A DNA stretch of 64,000 bases from a bacterium (GCA_030824495.1 JAVBXP010000018.1:1-64000); one strand, 5' to 3'. Positions 47,071 through 56,529 are shown, numbered from the stretch's first letter. The notes: generated from the sequence alone by a model not told the origin. Made by a program: numbers and translations.

Positions 47071-47962
47071 GCAGATCGCCCTTACCCTTGTCGGTCCCGA
47101 TTCAGACGCGGCTCTACAGGCCGTCGCCCTTGTAACGCCAGCGCTCGCAGGAGCCCATGCCCGCGTCAAGGAGCCCCGCATCCTTGGCGACGGCGCCGTG
47201 GACCTGCTGGTCGAAGCCGAGGCCGTTGGGCCGGTACGCTCAGCGGCGGAAGCGAGCCTTGCGCATTTGCCGGTCGATATCTGCGCCCAGCCATGGAACG
47301 GGCGGCGCAAGCGACTGCTGATCGCCGACATGGACTCCACCATCATCGGCTGCGAGTGCATCGACGAGCTGGCCGACTTTGCTGGCGTGAAAGAACAGGT
47401 CTCGGCGATCACAGAGCGCGCCATGCAGGGCGAGCTCGACTTCGAGGCGGCCTTGCGCGAGCGCGTGGCGATGCTCAAGGGGTTGCCGCTTGAGGCGTTG
47501 CAACAGGCCTATGACGAGCGCGTCCGGCTCAATCCGGGCGCCCGGACGCTGGTCCGCACCATGGCGACGCATGGCGCTCGCTGCGCCTTGGTCTCCGGGG
47601 GCTTCACCTTCTTCACCAGCCGCGTGGCTCAGGCCGCGGGCTTCCACCTCGACCGCGCCAATATCCTGCACGACGATGGGCATGGCCTGACCGGGACGGT
47701 CGGAGAGCCGATCCTTGGCCGCGAAGCCAAGCTGGTCTCGTTGAAGGACCTGTCTCAAGCCGAGGGGATCGAGCTCTCGGAAACCCTGGCGGTCGGCGAC
47801 GGCGCCAACGACCTGGGCATGATCGAGGCGGCGGGGCTGGGCGTGGCCTACCGCGCCAAGCCGATCGTCGCGGCCCAAGCCGACGCCAAGGTGGACCATG
47901 CCTCGCTCACGGCGCTGCTCTATTTCCAAGGCTATCGCGCCGACGAGTTCGTAACCGACTGA
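47069..47962 (+). CDS. serB: phosphoserine phosphatase SerB
   Basis: A 297-residue protein with an N-terminal ACT-like domain and a C-terminal HAD phosphatase domain: nucleophile motif [18 protein letters not shown] (Asp87, general acid Asp89), LVSGGFTFF and [20 protein letters not shown]. It makes serine from phosphoserine. ATG 47069 gives [10 protein letters not shown], the normal family start. The ATG overlaps that of miaA in a shared CATG. Confidence 0.95.
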   Translation: MQIALTLVGPDSDAALQAVALVTPALAGAHARVKEPRILGDGAVDLLVEAEAVGPVRSAAEASLAHLPVDICAQPWNGRRKRLLIADMDSTIIGCECIDELADFAGVKEQVSAITERAMQGELDFEAALRERVAMLKGLPLEALQQAYDERVRLNPGARTLVRTMATHGARCALVSGGFTFFTSRVAQAAGFHLDRANILHDDGHGLTGTVGEPILGREAKLVSLKDLSQAEGIELSETLAVGDGANDLGMIEAAGLGVAYRAKPIVAAQADAKVDHASLTALLYFQGYRADEFVTD

Positions 47963-48011
47963 AGCGGGGTTTGATTTCCGCCATGGGGCCAAGCTCGCTA
48001 GAGACAGCGCC

Positions 48012-48677
48012 ATGAGCTTGCCCCGCGCGCCCCTCGCCGTCGTCTTCGACATGGACGGACTGCTCTGCGACACCGAAGTCGTCTATCGCGACGCCATGAT
48101 CGCGGTGGCGGCCGAAGACGGTCACGAGATGCCGTTGTCGCTGTTCAAAAGCATGATCGGCTTGCCGGGGCCGTCGGGCGACCGCAAGGTGTTGGACCAC
48201 TTCGGAGACGACTTCCCGATCGAGTCCTTCAACACCCGTATCCGCGATCACGTTGATGCGGTCTGCGCGGCTGGCGTGGCGCTCAAGACCGGGGTCGTCG
48301 AGTTGCTGGACCACTTGGATGAACTTGGCCTGCCACGCGCGATCGCGACTTCGTCCAGCCATCGGTCAGTTCAATCCCACCTCGGCCACAGCGGCATCAT
48401 CCCGCGGTTCAATACGGTGGTGGCGCGGGGCGACTATGTGCTCGGCAAGCCCAATCCCGATCCCTTCCTGACCGCGGCCGCGCGGTTGGGGATCGCGCCT
48501 GAGTTCTGCTTGGCGCTTGAGGACAGCCATAACGGCGTGCGCGCCGCATCCACGGCGGGAATGATGACCATCATGGTTCCAGACCTGCTCGATCCCACGC
48601 AGGAGATGCATGACCTTTGCGTCCGCATCGTCCGTGACCTCCATGAGGTCGAGGTCCTGATCAGGGCCTCGCGCTAG
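48012..48677 (+). CDS. HAD family hydrolase (beta-phosphoglucomutase-like)
   Basis: A 221-residue HAD subfamily IA protein: VVFDMDGLLCDTEVVYRDAM (nucleophile Asp and DGLLxDTE), AIATSSSHRSVQSHL (motif II), VLGKPNPDPFLTAAARLGI (Lys) and LALEDSHNGVRAASTAGM (motif IV acidic pair). It dephosphorylates a small sugar phosphate or nucleotide; the substrate is unknown. It lies 49 bases after serB on the same strand. The last 17 bases overlap the end of the convergent protease gene. Confidence 0.9.
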   Translation: MSLPRAPLAVVFDMDGLLCDTEVVYRDAMIAVAAEDGHEMPLSLFKSMIGLPGPSGDRKVLDHFGDDFPIESFNTRIRDHVDAVCAAGVALKTGVVELLDHLDELGLPRAIATSSSHRSVQSHLGHSGIIPRFNTVVARGDYVLGKPNPDPFLTAAARLGIAPEFCLALEDSHNGVRAASTAGMMTIMVPDLLDPTQEMHDLCVRIVRDLHEVEVLIRASR

Positions 48678-49482
48678 CCGCCGCGCGGTTGGTGTTGGGC
48701 GGGTTCTTGAACCGCTCGATCACGTCCTTGACGACATTGGACGGGATGGCGAAGGCCAGGCCCGCGCCTGGCTCGCCCCGCGATTCCCGCGCGCTGGCCA
48801 TGCCGATCACCTGGCCGGCCGAATTCAGCAGCGGTCCGCCCGATCCGCCGGCCGTCAGCGGCGCGTCGGTCTGGATATAGGCTGTCACCGGCCCGCTGAG
48901 GGCGCCGTTCGCGAAGCGGTTTTCGCCCGCCGGGCCGATCTGGCGATTGATCGCCGAGACGATACCTGAGGTGGCCGTACCGACTAGGCCATATGGCGCG
49001 CCCATCAGCACGACCGGTTGCCCGGCCTTCACCTGATTGCTGTCGGCCAGGTTCAGCGGGACCAATTGCTTGCCCGGGGTGGTGCTGAACACCGCCACAT
49101 CGGCGACCTCGTCCGAGCCGATCAATTCGGCCCGCGCCACGCTGCCGTCGGAGAACACCACGCTGACCACCGGCATGCCGCCGGTGACATGGGCGGCGGT
49201 GACGATCAGGCCTTCTGACGAGACCACGAAGCCCGACCCCATCGGCATGGCCTCGCCCCGCGGCCCGCCTGAGACGGTGATCATCACGGTCGCGCGCTGG
49301 CCGCGGTCAACGGCGCTGACGAAGCCCTCGCCGCCGCGCGGCGCGTGTGGCGTATCATCGGAGCCGCGCGTCAGGCCCCAGCCGAGCAGCAGCAGGATGA
49401 CCAGCGCGACGACGCCGGCCGCGGCATGCAGGAGTTGTTGGGTGCGCAAGACGGACTCCGGGGGAAAAACCTTCAGGCCCAA
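48661..49482 (-). CDS. trypsin-like S1C serine protease, membrane-anchored
   Basis: A 273-residue protein with one N-terminal transmembrane helix (HAAAGVVALVILLLLGWGLT) and a DegP-like protease domain without PDZ domains: TAAHVTGG (His), DEVADVAVFS (Asp) and PLTAGGSGGPLLNSAGQVIG (Ser, in GGSGGP where most relatives have GNSGGP). It faces the periplasm and probably handles damaged envelope proteins. It lies downstream of hflC and the GNAT gene on the same strand, in the position where degP follows hflKC in related genomes. Confidence 0.85.
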   Translation of the reverse strand: MGLKVFPPESVLRTQQLLHAAAGVVALVILLLLGWGLTRGSDDTPHAPRGGEGFVSAVDRGQRATVMITVSGGPRGEAMPMGSGFVVSSEGLIVTAAHVTGGMPVVSVVFSDGSVARAELIGSDEVADVAVFSTTPGKQLVPLNLADSNQVKAGQPVVLMGAPYGLVGTATSGIVSAINRQIGPAGENRFANGALSGPVTAYIQTDAPLTAGGSGGPLLNSAGQVIGMASARESRGEPGAGLAFAIPSNVVKDVIERFKNPPNTNRAAASARP

Positions 49483-49525
49483 AAGCGGCCAAGGCTGAGC
49501 TTGGTTCCACGAGGAGGGTGCGGCT

Positions 49526-50065
49526 TTAGAGCGCGATCCAGTAGTGCAGGGCGGTCTCGCCCGGTCGCCAGATGTGCGGGACCGAGGCGGTGTGCACCCC
49601 GCCGTTCTTCTCGATGACCTTGATCGAGGCGGGGTTCAGCGCATTGACGGTCAGCAGCACGCGGCGCAGCGGCAGGTTCGCACGAATGTAATCCAGCCCC
49701 TCGGCCAGCATGGCGCTGGCGTGGCCGTGACCGCGCGCGCTGGGGCGAACCGCGTAGCCGACGTGCCCGCCGACCTTTTCGAGGTTTTCGTTGAGATGGT
49801 GTCGGACGTGGAAGGAGCCGAGGAACGTCTCGGCCTCCACGTACCAGAGGACGGTCGAGGGAACCGCCGCGCCTTGCCCGCCATCTGGCAAGGTCACGGT
49901 CGTCGGCGGATTGCGCTGGCTCTCGATGAAGGCCTCCGGATCGGCCGCGATCGCGGCGATCGATTCCGGAGTTTCAGCCCGCAGGGTATCGCGGGAATAT
50001 CCCTCGCGCAGGGCGTCCAGGAAGGACGGCATCTGCGCGAGGTCTGGTCGTATCAGGCTCGGCAT
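49526..50065 (-). CDS. GNAT family N-acetyltransferase
   Basis: A 179-residue GNAT. GHVGYAVRPSARGHGHASAML is the acetyl-CoA loop region, and LLTVNALNPASIKVIEKNGG the last helix-strand pair; the C-terminal RPGETALHYWIAL resembles streptothricin/aminoglycoside-type acetyltransferases and similar YnaD/YjdJ-like members. The substrate is unknown. It lies 5 bases after the hflC stop and is probably in the same operon. Confidence 0.85.
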   Translation of the reverse strand: MPSLIRPDLAQMPSFLDALREGYSRDTLRAETPESIAAIAADPEAFIESQRNPPTTVTLPDGGQGAAVPSTVLWYVEAETFLGSFHVRHHLNENLEKVGGHVGYAVRPSARGHGHASAMLAEGLDYIRANLPLRRVLLTVNALNPASIKVIEKNGGVHTASVPHIWRPGETALHYWIAL

Positions 50066-50070
50066 TCGGC

Positions 50071-50961
50071 TTAGCGGGCGTTGGGGCCGCCGTCGAAGTA
50101 CTTGAAGAACTCGCTGTCGGGCGACAGCACCATGGTGGTGTCGCCGCGGCCGAGCGAAGCCTCATAGGCCTGCATGGACCGGTAGAACGAGGCGAAGGCC
50201 GGGTCACGTCCGAAGCTCTGAGCGAACAGCCGGGTGCGTTGGGCGTCGCCCTCGCCTCGGGTGGTCTCGGCTTCCTGGTGAGCGGTGGCGAGCGTGATCG
50301 CGACTTCGCGGTCGGCGCCGGCGATGATCTCACGCTTGCGCTGTTCGCCCTCGGCCCGGGTCTCGGCCGCTTGCTGCTGACGGGAGGTCTGCATCCGGCG
50401 ATAGACCGCCGCCTGGTTGGCGGCCGGCAGATCGGCGCGCTTGATGCGCAGGTCGATGATCTCGATGCCCAGCTTGGACGAGTTGGCGCGGGCGGCGACA
50501 TCGGCGCGGGTCTTGGCCATCAGCTCACCGCGACGACCCGAGATAATGTCGTTGGAGGTCGCCGAACCCAGCACCTGACGGAGCGAGGAATTCACCAGTC
50601 GTTCGATCCGGTCGGACGCGGTCCGCTCGTCACGAAGGGTGCGGTAGTACTGCAGCGGGTTGGAGATCCGGTAGCGGACGAAGGCGTCCACGACCAGGCG
50701 CTGCTGGTCGGCGGCGATGACTTCTTCCTGCTCGGCTTCCAGCGCGAGGTTGCGCTTGTCGAACATCACGACGTTCTCGATGAAGGGCGCCTTCATCTTC
50801 AAGCCAGGGTCCGGATCGCCGGGGGCGTTCACGACGCGGACGGGCTCGCCGAGCCGCACGATCACGGCCTGGTTGCGCTGGTCCACGATGAAGAAGGTCT
50901 GCGACAGTACGATCAGCAGACCGACGACGATGACGGCGATGACGGTGAGATTGCGGTTCAT
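50071..50961 (-). CDS. hflC: HflC, modulator of FtsH protease
   Basis: A 296-residue SPFH/stomatin protein with one N-terminal transmembrane helix (LTVIAVIVVGLLIVLSQTFF), the SPFH domain (residues 20-200, with LGSATSNDIISGRR) and a long coiled coil (RMQTSRQQQAAETRAEGEQR). With HflK it forms a ring around FtsH in the inner membrane and limits its attack on membrane proteins. The start overlaps the hflK stop by ATGA. Confidence 0.95.
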   Translation of the reverse strand: MNRNLTVIAVIVVGLLIVLSQTFFIVDQRNQAVIVRLGEPVRVVNAPGDPDPGLKMKAPFIENVVMFDKRNLALEAEQEEVIAADQQRLVVDAFVRYRISNPLQYYRTLRDERTASDRIERLVNSSLRQVLGSATSNDIISGRRGELMAKTRADVAARANSSKLGIEIIDLRIKRADLPAANQAAVYRRMQTSRQQQAAETRAEGEQRKREIIAGADREVAITLATAHQEAETTRGEGDAQRTRLFAQSFGRDPAFASFYRSMQAYEASLGRGDTTMVLSPDSEFFKYFDGGPNAR

Positions 50962-52154
50962 CGGGCGGCTCCCGTGCTGGGAGTCGGCGCAGCGCCGGTC
51001 TCGGGTTGCGGCTCGACACGTACGGCGGGCGGGGCGGCGGTACGTGGGCGGAAGACGTCCGGCGGCAGGATGATCGGCGCGCTGGCGCCCTTGCCGTCGA
51101 TGACCACCTTGTTCGAGTTCTGGAGCACGCGTTGCATGGTCTCGATGTAGAGCCGCTCCTTGGTCACGCCAGGGGCCTTGCGGTACTCGTTGTAGATCTG
51201 GTCGAAGCGCGACACGTCGCCGGTGGCTTCGCGCACGGACTGCTCACGATAGCCGCGGGCGGATTCGATCAGCTTGGCCGCGTCACCCTTGGCTTCGTTG
51301 ATCACCCGGTTGCGATAGGTGTTGGCTTCGTTGGCGGCGCTCTCGGCGTCCTGCTGGGCGTTGGTCACGTCGCGGAATGCGGCGACGACCTCGGTCGGCG
51401 GGTTGGCGGTGCGGATCTGCACTTCGACGACGGTCACGCCGGCGTTCCAGGAATCCAGGGTCCGTTGCATGGTCTCGGCCGCCTGGGCCTGAACCTGACC
51501 GCGGCCGCGCGTCAGCACGTCCTGAAGCGGGGTGCGGCCGACGACTTCGCGCATGGCGCTTTCGGCGACGGCTTTCACCGCCGAGTCCTGGTCGCGGACG
51601 TTGAAGACGAAGTTGCGAGCGTTCGCCACGCGCCAGGTCACGCTGAAGTCCAGGTCGACGATGTTCTCATCGCCGGTGAGCATCAGGCTTTCGGCTGGCA
51701 CGTCATTGGTCGCGGTGCCGCCGATGTCGATGCGGTTCAGGCTGGTGACCGGCACCTTCTCGACGCGCTCAAGCGGGATCGGCAGATGATAGCGGATGCC
51801 GGGACCCTCGGAGCGCGAATAGGCGCCGAAGGTGGTGACGACCGCCTGTTCGTTGGGTTGGACGATATAGATGCCCGACAGCGCCCAGAGGCCGAAGCCG
51901 ACGCCAGCCACCGCGGCGATCGCGCCGGGACGGATACCGTCGCCGCCGGGGCCGCCGAAGAAATCGCGAACCTGCTGCTGCAGACGCTCGAACGCTGCGT
52001 TCAGTTCAGGGCCTTCGGGGCGGCGCGGTCCACGTGGACCATTGCCGCCGCCACCGCCGGTGGGGCGGCGGGGTGGAGGCTTTTTATCGCCATTCCCATC
52101 GTTCGGGGGCGGAGCGCCCCAAGGACCGGGGTTCGCGTTGTCATTCCAAGGCAT
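50958..52154 (-). CDS. hflK: HflK, modulator of FtsH protease
   Basis: A 398-residue SPFH protein. The start is Gly/Pro/Asn-rich (PWGAPPPNDGNGDKKPPPRR), followed by one transmembrane helix and the domain VQPNEQAVVTTFGAYSRSEG, the core SVTWRVANARNFVFNVRDQD, and the coiled coil DVTNAQQDAESAANEANTYR. The Gly-rich N-terminus is typical of HflK. It is the first gene of the hflK-hflC operon, divergent from mrp. Confidence 0.95.
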   Translation of the reverse strand: MPWNDNANPGPWGAPPPNDGNGDKKPPPRRPTGGGGGNGPRGPRRPEGPELNAAFERLQQQVRDFFGGPGGDGIRPGAIAAVAGVGFGLWALSGIYIVQPNEQAVVTTFGAYSRSEGPGIRYHLPIPLERVEKVPVTSLNRIDIGGTATNDVPAESLMLTGDENIVDLDFSVTWRVANARNFVFNVRDQDSAVKAVAESAMREVVGRTPLQDVLTRGRGQVQAQAAETMQRTLDSWNAGVTVVEVQIRTANPPTEVVAAFRDVTNAQQDAESAANEANTYRNRVINEAKGDAAKLIESARGYREQSVREATGDVSRFDQIYNEYRKAPGVTKERLYIETMQRVLQNSNKVVIDGKGASAPIILPPDVFRPRTAAPPAVRVEPQPETGAAPTPSTGAAR

Positions 52155-52277
52155 GGTCGCGTCGTCTTGCTTTCGTCTCGGCGCGGCCGCGTCGTGAGGC
52201 CCGTGGCTGGGCTTGTAAACCGGCGCTGTGAGCCGGATATGTTACTCAACGTCCGTTAAAGCAAGGCAAAGGGCCCA

Positions 52278-53390
52278 ATGGATTCGACAATCCCCGATCG
52301 AAACGCCGTTCTTGCGGCCCTTGACGGGGTCTTGGATCCGAAATCGGGCAAGGGTTTGGTGGCCGCCGGGCTGGTCCGTGGACTGACTGTCGGTCCTGGC
52401 CGCGCCGGTTTCATGCTGGAGGTCCCAGCCTCCGAAACCGGGCTCTATGGCCCAGTCCATGGCGAGGCCCAGGCCGCGCTCTCCTCCGTGCCGGGCGTCG
52501 CCAAGGCCCAGGTAGTGCTGACCGCCGAGCATGACGCCCCGCCGCCCGCCGAGGGCGTCACCCGGGTCCGCAAGGGCGCCCGCGTGAGTGAAGATCCCAA
52601 GGCCGCGCCGGCACCGTCTCCTGAAGCGGCGCGTCCGGCTCATGTGCGCCGCGTGATCGCGGTGGCCAGCGGCAAAGGCGGGGTGGGCAAGTCCACCGTG
52701 TCGGTGAACCTGGCGACGGCGTTCGCCGAGCTGGGCCTGAAGGTCGGAGTGCTAGACGCCGATGTCTACGGCCCCTCAGCGCCGCGCATGCTGGGGATCG
52801 ACGGCGAACCGGCTTTCGAGAACGGCAAACTGCAACCGCTGCACGCCTGGGGCCTGAAGGTCATGTCGATCGGCTTCCTGGTCGATGAGGGCGCGCCGAT
52901 GATCTGGCGTGGTCCCATGGCGTCGTCGGCCGTTCGGCAGATGATGAACGATGTGGCCTGGGGTTCGGAAGCCGAGCCGCTGGATCTGCTGGTCGTCGAC
53001 CTGCCGCCGGGCACCGGCGACATTCAGCTGACGCTGATCCAGAAAATGAAGATCGACGGGGTGGTGATCGTTTCCACGCCGCAGGAGATCGCCCTGATCG
53101 ATGCGCGTCGCGCGGTGTCGATGTTCCAGAAGACCGGAACCCCGATCCTCGGCGTGATCGAGAACATGGCTTTCTTCACCGACCCGTCCACCGGCGCGCC
53201 GATCCCGATCTTTGGTACGGGCGGGGCCAAGGCCGAGGCTGAACGCCTGGGCGTACCGCTGCTGGCCGAGGTGCCCTTGGAGATGGCCTTGCGCGAAGCC
53301 TGCGACAACGGCCGCCCGGTGGTGGCCACGACTCCGGACAGCGCCGCCGCCCAGGCTTTCATCGCCGCGGCCAAGGCGTTGATGGTTTGA
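52278..53390 (+). CDS. mrp: Mrp/NBP35-type Fe-S cluster carrier ATPase
   Basis: A 370-residue protein with an N-terminal DUF59 (MIP18-like) domain (residues 10-90) and a deviant Walker A ATPase domain: ASGKGGVGKSTVSVNLATAF near residue 131, LDADVYGPSAPRMLG, LLVVDLPPGTGDIQLTLIQK. It carries and delivers Fe-S clusters, for example to respiratory complexes. The site where many homologues have CPxC reads FTDPSTGAPIPIFGTGG, with no cysteines, as I recall for other alphaproteobacterial Mrp proteins. ATG 52278 follows AAGGGC. Confidence 0.93.
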   Translation: MDSTIPDRNAVLAALDGVLDPKSGKGLVAAGLVRGLTVGPGRAGFMLEVPASETGLYGPVHGEAQAALSSVPGVAKAQVVLTAEHDAPPPAEGVTRVRKGARVSEDPKAAPAPSPEAARPAHVRRVIAVASGKGGVGKSTVSVNLATAFAELGLKVGVLDADVYGPSAPRMLGIDGEPAFENGKLQPLHAWGLKVMSIGFLVDEGAPMIWRGPMASSAVRQMMNDVAWGSEAEPLDLLVVDLPPGTGDIQLTLIQKMKIDGVVIVSTPQEIALIDARRAVSMFQKTGTPILGVIENMAFFTDPSTGAPIPIFGTGGAKAEAERLGVPLLAEVPLEMALREACDNGRPVVATTPDSAAAQAFIAAAKALMV

Positions 53391-53397
53391 CGACCTG

Positions 53398-53424
53398 CTC
53401 CTCCCCCGCACTGCGGGGGAGGAG
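53398..53424. repeat. perfect palindrome between convergent genes
   Basis: CTCCTCCCCCGC (53398-53409), loop ACT, GCGGGGGAGGAG (53413-53424), a 12-base perfect stem eight bases after the mrp stop and just before the end of the convergent transporter. It may be a bidirectional terminator or a REP-type palindrome; similar CTCC/GGAG-rich palindromes occur at 29651-29789. Confidence 0.65.
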
Positions 53425-53434
53425 GCTGATCAGT

Positions 53435-54835
53435 CTATCGCGGAAGGCCGACGCCGCTGACCGAATCCAGGAGGGCGGCTTGGGCGGCCAGCGTGTCGCG
53501 TTCGTCAAGCTGGCGGCGGACGTCGGCGTGGCGGGTGGCGTCCAGCTTCCAGCCGATGAAGGCCGCGCCGCCGAAGAACACGAAGATGATCGGGGCGAAG
53601 ACGTAGCAGAGTTCCAGGCCACGGATGGCCTCGGGGGTGTTCACCGCGCCTTCGGCGGCGTTGTAGCCGACGATGTCGAGCACCCAGAAGCTGATGCCGA
53701 CCGTGATCGCGGTCCCGATCTTCTGAGTGGTGGTGACCAGGGCGTAGAGCAGGCCCACACGTTCCTTGCCGGTTTCGAGCCGGACCTCGTCGGCGACGTC
53801 GGCGACCATCGCCCGGACGATCAGGATGAAGGCCGAGGACACGAAGCCGACCGACATCATGCCGGGAATGGCCAGCGACATGGTGGCGGGCGGAATGATC
53901 ATCAGCGCCGACTGGGTGAAAGCGTAGGCCACCGCCGCGGTGATGATCGCACGGTGCTTGCCGATCTTCTGAGCCAGCCAGCCCCAGAACATTGAGCCGA
54001 GCAGGCCCGCGGCGATGAAGAAGACCAGCAGCACGCCGGTCTGCTGGGTCGAGTAGCCCCGAGCGTCGTGGAAGAAGAACAGATAGAGGGCGGCGGTGGT
54101 GCCCGGACCAAGCGCCATGAACAGGTCGGCGAAGATCAGCCGCGCCATTTCCGGGCGGCGCACCAGATTCCAGTAGTCGGCGAGGGTGGCGCGTTCCTTG
54201 TCAGCCTCTGGGTTGATGCGCTCGGGGGTCACGAATGAGCATAGGGCCACGGTGATGGGCAGCAGGATGATGCAGAACCAGCCCATGGCGTGAACGCCGT
54301 TGGCGCCCGTGCCCTTGGGGCCAAGCGCCAGCGGAAGCAGCAGGATCAGCACCGCGCCAACTACGCCGACCGCCTGGATCACGCCATAGACGCGCGAGCG
54401 GTCATGGTAGTCGGTGGCCAGCGAGGCGGCCCAGGCCGCTTGGGCCAGGGTCAGGATCGAGATGCCGACATAGAGCACCAGCAGCCAGCCGATCAGGTAG
54501 CCCTCGGTGATCCCGGGCTTGGCCATGAACAGCATGTATGAGGCCGCCATGACGATTGGCGCGCCGAGCACCAGCCAGGGCCGGTAACGGCCGAACCGGG
54601 ACTTGGTACGGTCCATGGCCATGCCGAGCATCGGATCGAGCGCCATGTCGAGCAGCCGCACGATGGTGAACGCACTGCCGACCGCCAGAAGCGAAAGGCC
54701 AAGCTGCGCGGCGAAGAAGCGGGGAAGATAGACCGCCATCACCAGTCCGATGGCGGCGATGGGGAGCGCGGTCGACGCAAAGGACATGACCACGGGCAGG
54801 GACAGCCGTTGGCTGCTGGTGGCGGTATTCGCCAT
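53435..54835 (-). CDS. GPH-family sugar:cation symporter (MFS)
   Basis: A 466-residue, twelve-helix membrane protein of the glycoside-pentoside-hexuronide family. Signature segments are LLDMALDPMLGMAMDRTKSR, FGRYRPWLVLGAPIVMAASY and the loop DRSRVYGVIQAVGVVG. The family imports sugars with Na+ or H+; the substrate cannot be read. ATG 54835 is the family start; upstream to 54922 the frame is open but unconserved. A paralogue follows the same design in the next gene upstream. Confidence 0.88.
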   Translation of the reverse strand: MANTATSSQRLSLPVVMSFASTALPIAAIGLVMAVYLPRFFAAQLGLSLLAVGSAFTIVRLLDMALDPMLGMAMDRTKSRFGRYRPWLVLGAPIVMAASYMLFMAKPGITEGYLIGWLLVLYVGISILTLAQAAWAASLATDYHDRSRVYGVIQAVGVVGAVLILLLPLALGPKGTGANGVHAMGWFCIILLPITVALCSFVTPERINPEADKERATLADYWNLVRRPEMARLIFADLFMALGPGTTAALYLFFFHDARGYSTQQTGVLLVFFIAAGLLGSMFWGWLAQKIGKHRAIITAAVAYAFTQSALMIIPPATMSLAIPGMMSVGFVSSAFILIVRAMVADVADEVRLETGKERVGLLYALVTTTQKIGTAITVGISFWVLDIVGYNAAEGAVNTPEAIRGLELCYVFAPIIFVFFGGAAFIGWKLDATRHADVRRQLDERDTLAAQAALLDSVSGVGLPR

Positions 54836-54931
54836 GAATGCCTCAAATGTCTGGTCCCGGGAAAAATGATCCGGGCGGCTTAGAAAATGACGGCCCGGGA
54901 CGAGGTCCCAGGCCGGTATCAATCTCAGTTA

Positions 54932-56398
54932 CTATCTGCTCGCTTGGGGTGGGACCGCAATGGCCGGTTCGCCGGAAACCACCTCAATGATCGGCGCCTC
55001 GTCATAGAGGGCGTCGCGTTCGTCGAGCTGGCGGCGGATCTCGGCGTGCCGCTCGGGGCCCAGCTTGTAGCCGAACATGCAGGCCCCACCGAGCATGACG
55101 AAGGCCACCGGACCGATCAGGTAGGCGAGCTCAAGGTTGTGGATCGCCTCGGGCGTGTTGGCTGCGCCTTCCGTGGCGATATAGCCGACCTTCGAGAGTA
55201 CGAAGAAGGTCAGACCGATCGAGAAGGCGCCGGCGATCTTGGAGGTCATCACGGTCATGGCGTAGAGCAGGCCCGCACGCTCTCTGCCCTGCTCAAGGCG
55301 CACTTCGTCGGCGATGTCGGCGGTCATCGCCCGCGTCAGGACGTTGAAGCCGGCGGCCAGGAAGCCGGCCATGAACATCGGGACGGCGCCGATGAGCATG
55401 TTGCCCTGGGGGATCGCCATCAGCGAGATTAGCACCAGCGAGTAGCCGGTCGTGGCGACCATCACCGCGCGGTGTTTGGAGATCTTGGTCGCCAGGCGCC
55501 CCATCAACGGCGCGCCGACGAAGCCCGCCAGGATGTATATCGCCAGCAGGATGCTGGCCTGGCCGGTGGTGTAGCCGCGGCTGTCGGTGAAGAAGAACAG
55601 GTAGAGCGCGCTCATCCAGCCTGGGCCGAGTGCGAGGCACAGGTCAGCCAGCAGGATGCGGGCGAAGGAGGGGCGGGCGATCAGCGCCCAATAGTCCCGC
55701 ATGCGGAACTGATGGCCGGCCACCTCCGGCGCGATCTTTTCGGGAGTGCGCCAGACGACCAGGGCCACGGCGATCGGGGTCATTGCGAAAATGAACCAGC
55801 CCATCGTGGCTACGTTGCCCGCGTCCGAGGCGCCTCGAGCTTCGTTGATGATGGGGATCGCCAGCGCAGCCGCCGCGCCGATCACGCCAATGGCGGTCAT
55901 GATCCCAAATAGCCGGGAGCGGTCGTCGTAGTGGGGTGCGAGCGTTGCGGCCCAGGCGACGTGGGAGAGGGTGAGGATCGAGTTGCCCAGGTACATGACC
56001 AGCAACCAGATGATCAGATAGGCCCGACCTACGCCTTCCGGCGGCATGAAGAGGAAGTAGATCCCCGCCATCAGGACAGGCGCCCCCAGGATCGTCCAGA
56101 TCCGGTAGCGGCCCCATCTGCTGCGGGTCTTGTCCATCGACCAGCCCAGCAGGCCGTCGATCGGAATGTCGATCATGCGGACGAAGAAGAAGGCCGCGCC
56201 GATCAGGGCCAGGTCGATCCCAAGATGGCTGGCGTAGTGGCGAGGCAGGTAGACCGAAACCGCGATCGCGACCGCCGAGATCGGCAGGCTGGTGGCGGCG
56301 AAGGCGAAGGCGGTGGATAGGGGCAGGGCTCGGGCGCGCGCAGCCGGCGGGGCCTGGGTCAAGTTTCGATTCTCCCATGATCGATCCAGGCCTCTCAT
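54932..56398 (-). CDS. GPH-family sugar:cation symporter (MFS), paralogue
   Basis: Up to 488 residues with the same twelve-helix layout as its neighbour: VRMIDIPIDGLLGWSMDKTR, SRWGRYRIWTILGAPVLMAG, DDRSRLFGIMTAIGVIGAAA, DIADEVRLEQGRERAGLLYA. ATG 56398 has a poor ribosome site; TTG 56362 (LTQAPP) lies behind GGGAG and may be the real start. The two proteins differ enough that the duplication is old. They share an operon-like orientation with a gap of about 100 bases. Confidence 0.88.
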   Translation of the reverse strand: MRGLDRSWENRNLTQAPPAARARALPLSTAFAFAATSLPISAVAIAVSVYLPRHYASHLGIDLALIGAAFFFVRMIDIPIDGLLGWSMDKTRSRWGRYRIWTILGAPVLMAGIYFLFMPPEGVGRAYLIIWLLVMYLGNSILTLSHVAWAATLAPHYDDRSRLFGIMTAIGVIGAAAALAIPIINEARGASDAGNVATMGWFIFAMTPIAVALVVWRTPEKIAPEVAGHQFRMRDYWALIARPSFARILLADLCLALGPGWMSALYLFFFTDSRGYTTGQASILLAIYILAGFVGAPLMGRLATKISKHRAVMVATTGYSLVLISLMAIPQGNMLIGAVPMFMAGFLAAGFNVLTRAMTADIADEVRLEQGRERAGLLYAMTVMTSKIAGAFSIGLTFFVLSKVGYIATEGAANTPEAIHNLELAYLIGPVAFVMLGGACMFGYKLGPERHAEIRRQLDERDALYDEAPIIEVVSGEPAIAVPPQASR

Positions 56399-56464
56399 CG
56401 GGCCCGGTCTCAGATCCAGGTTACGCGCGATAACCTAGGCGGCGGCAAGTGAATTCGTCGAAAC

Positions 56465-56502
56465 AAAAACGGGCGGCCGCCTCCTTGAGAAACGACCGCC
56501 CG
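56465..56502 (-). terminator. rho-independent terminator of SDR gene
   Basis: On the minus strand CGGGCGG (56502-56496) and CCGCCCG (56476-56470) form a 7-base stem with a long internal loop, followed by TTTTTGTTT. It lies 28 bases after the SDR stop. Confidence 0.7.
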
Positions 56503-56529
56503 CGAACTTGCACCTTTTGGGTGTAGGTC

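Noticed and set aside
46141..47478. 445-codon version of miaA
   Set aside because: The N-terminal extension overlaps serB and is unrelated to MiaA; the family start is at 47070.
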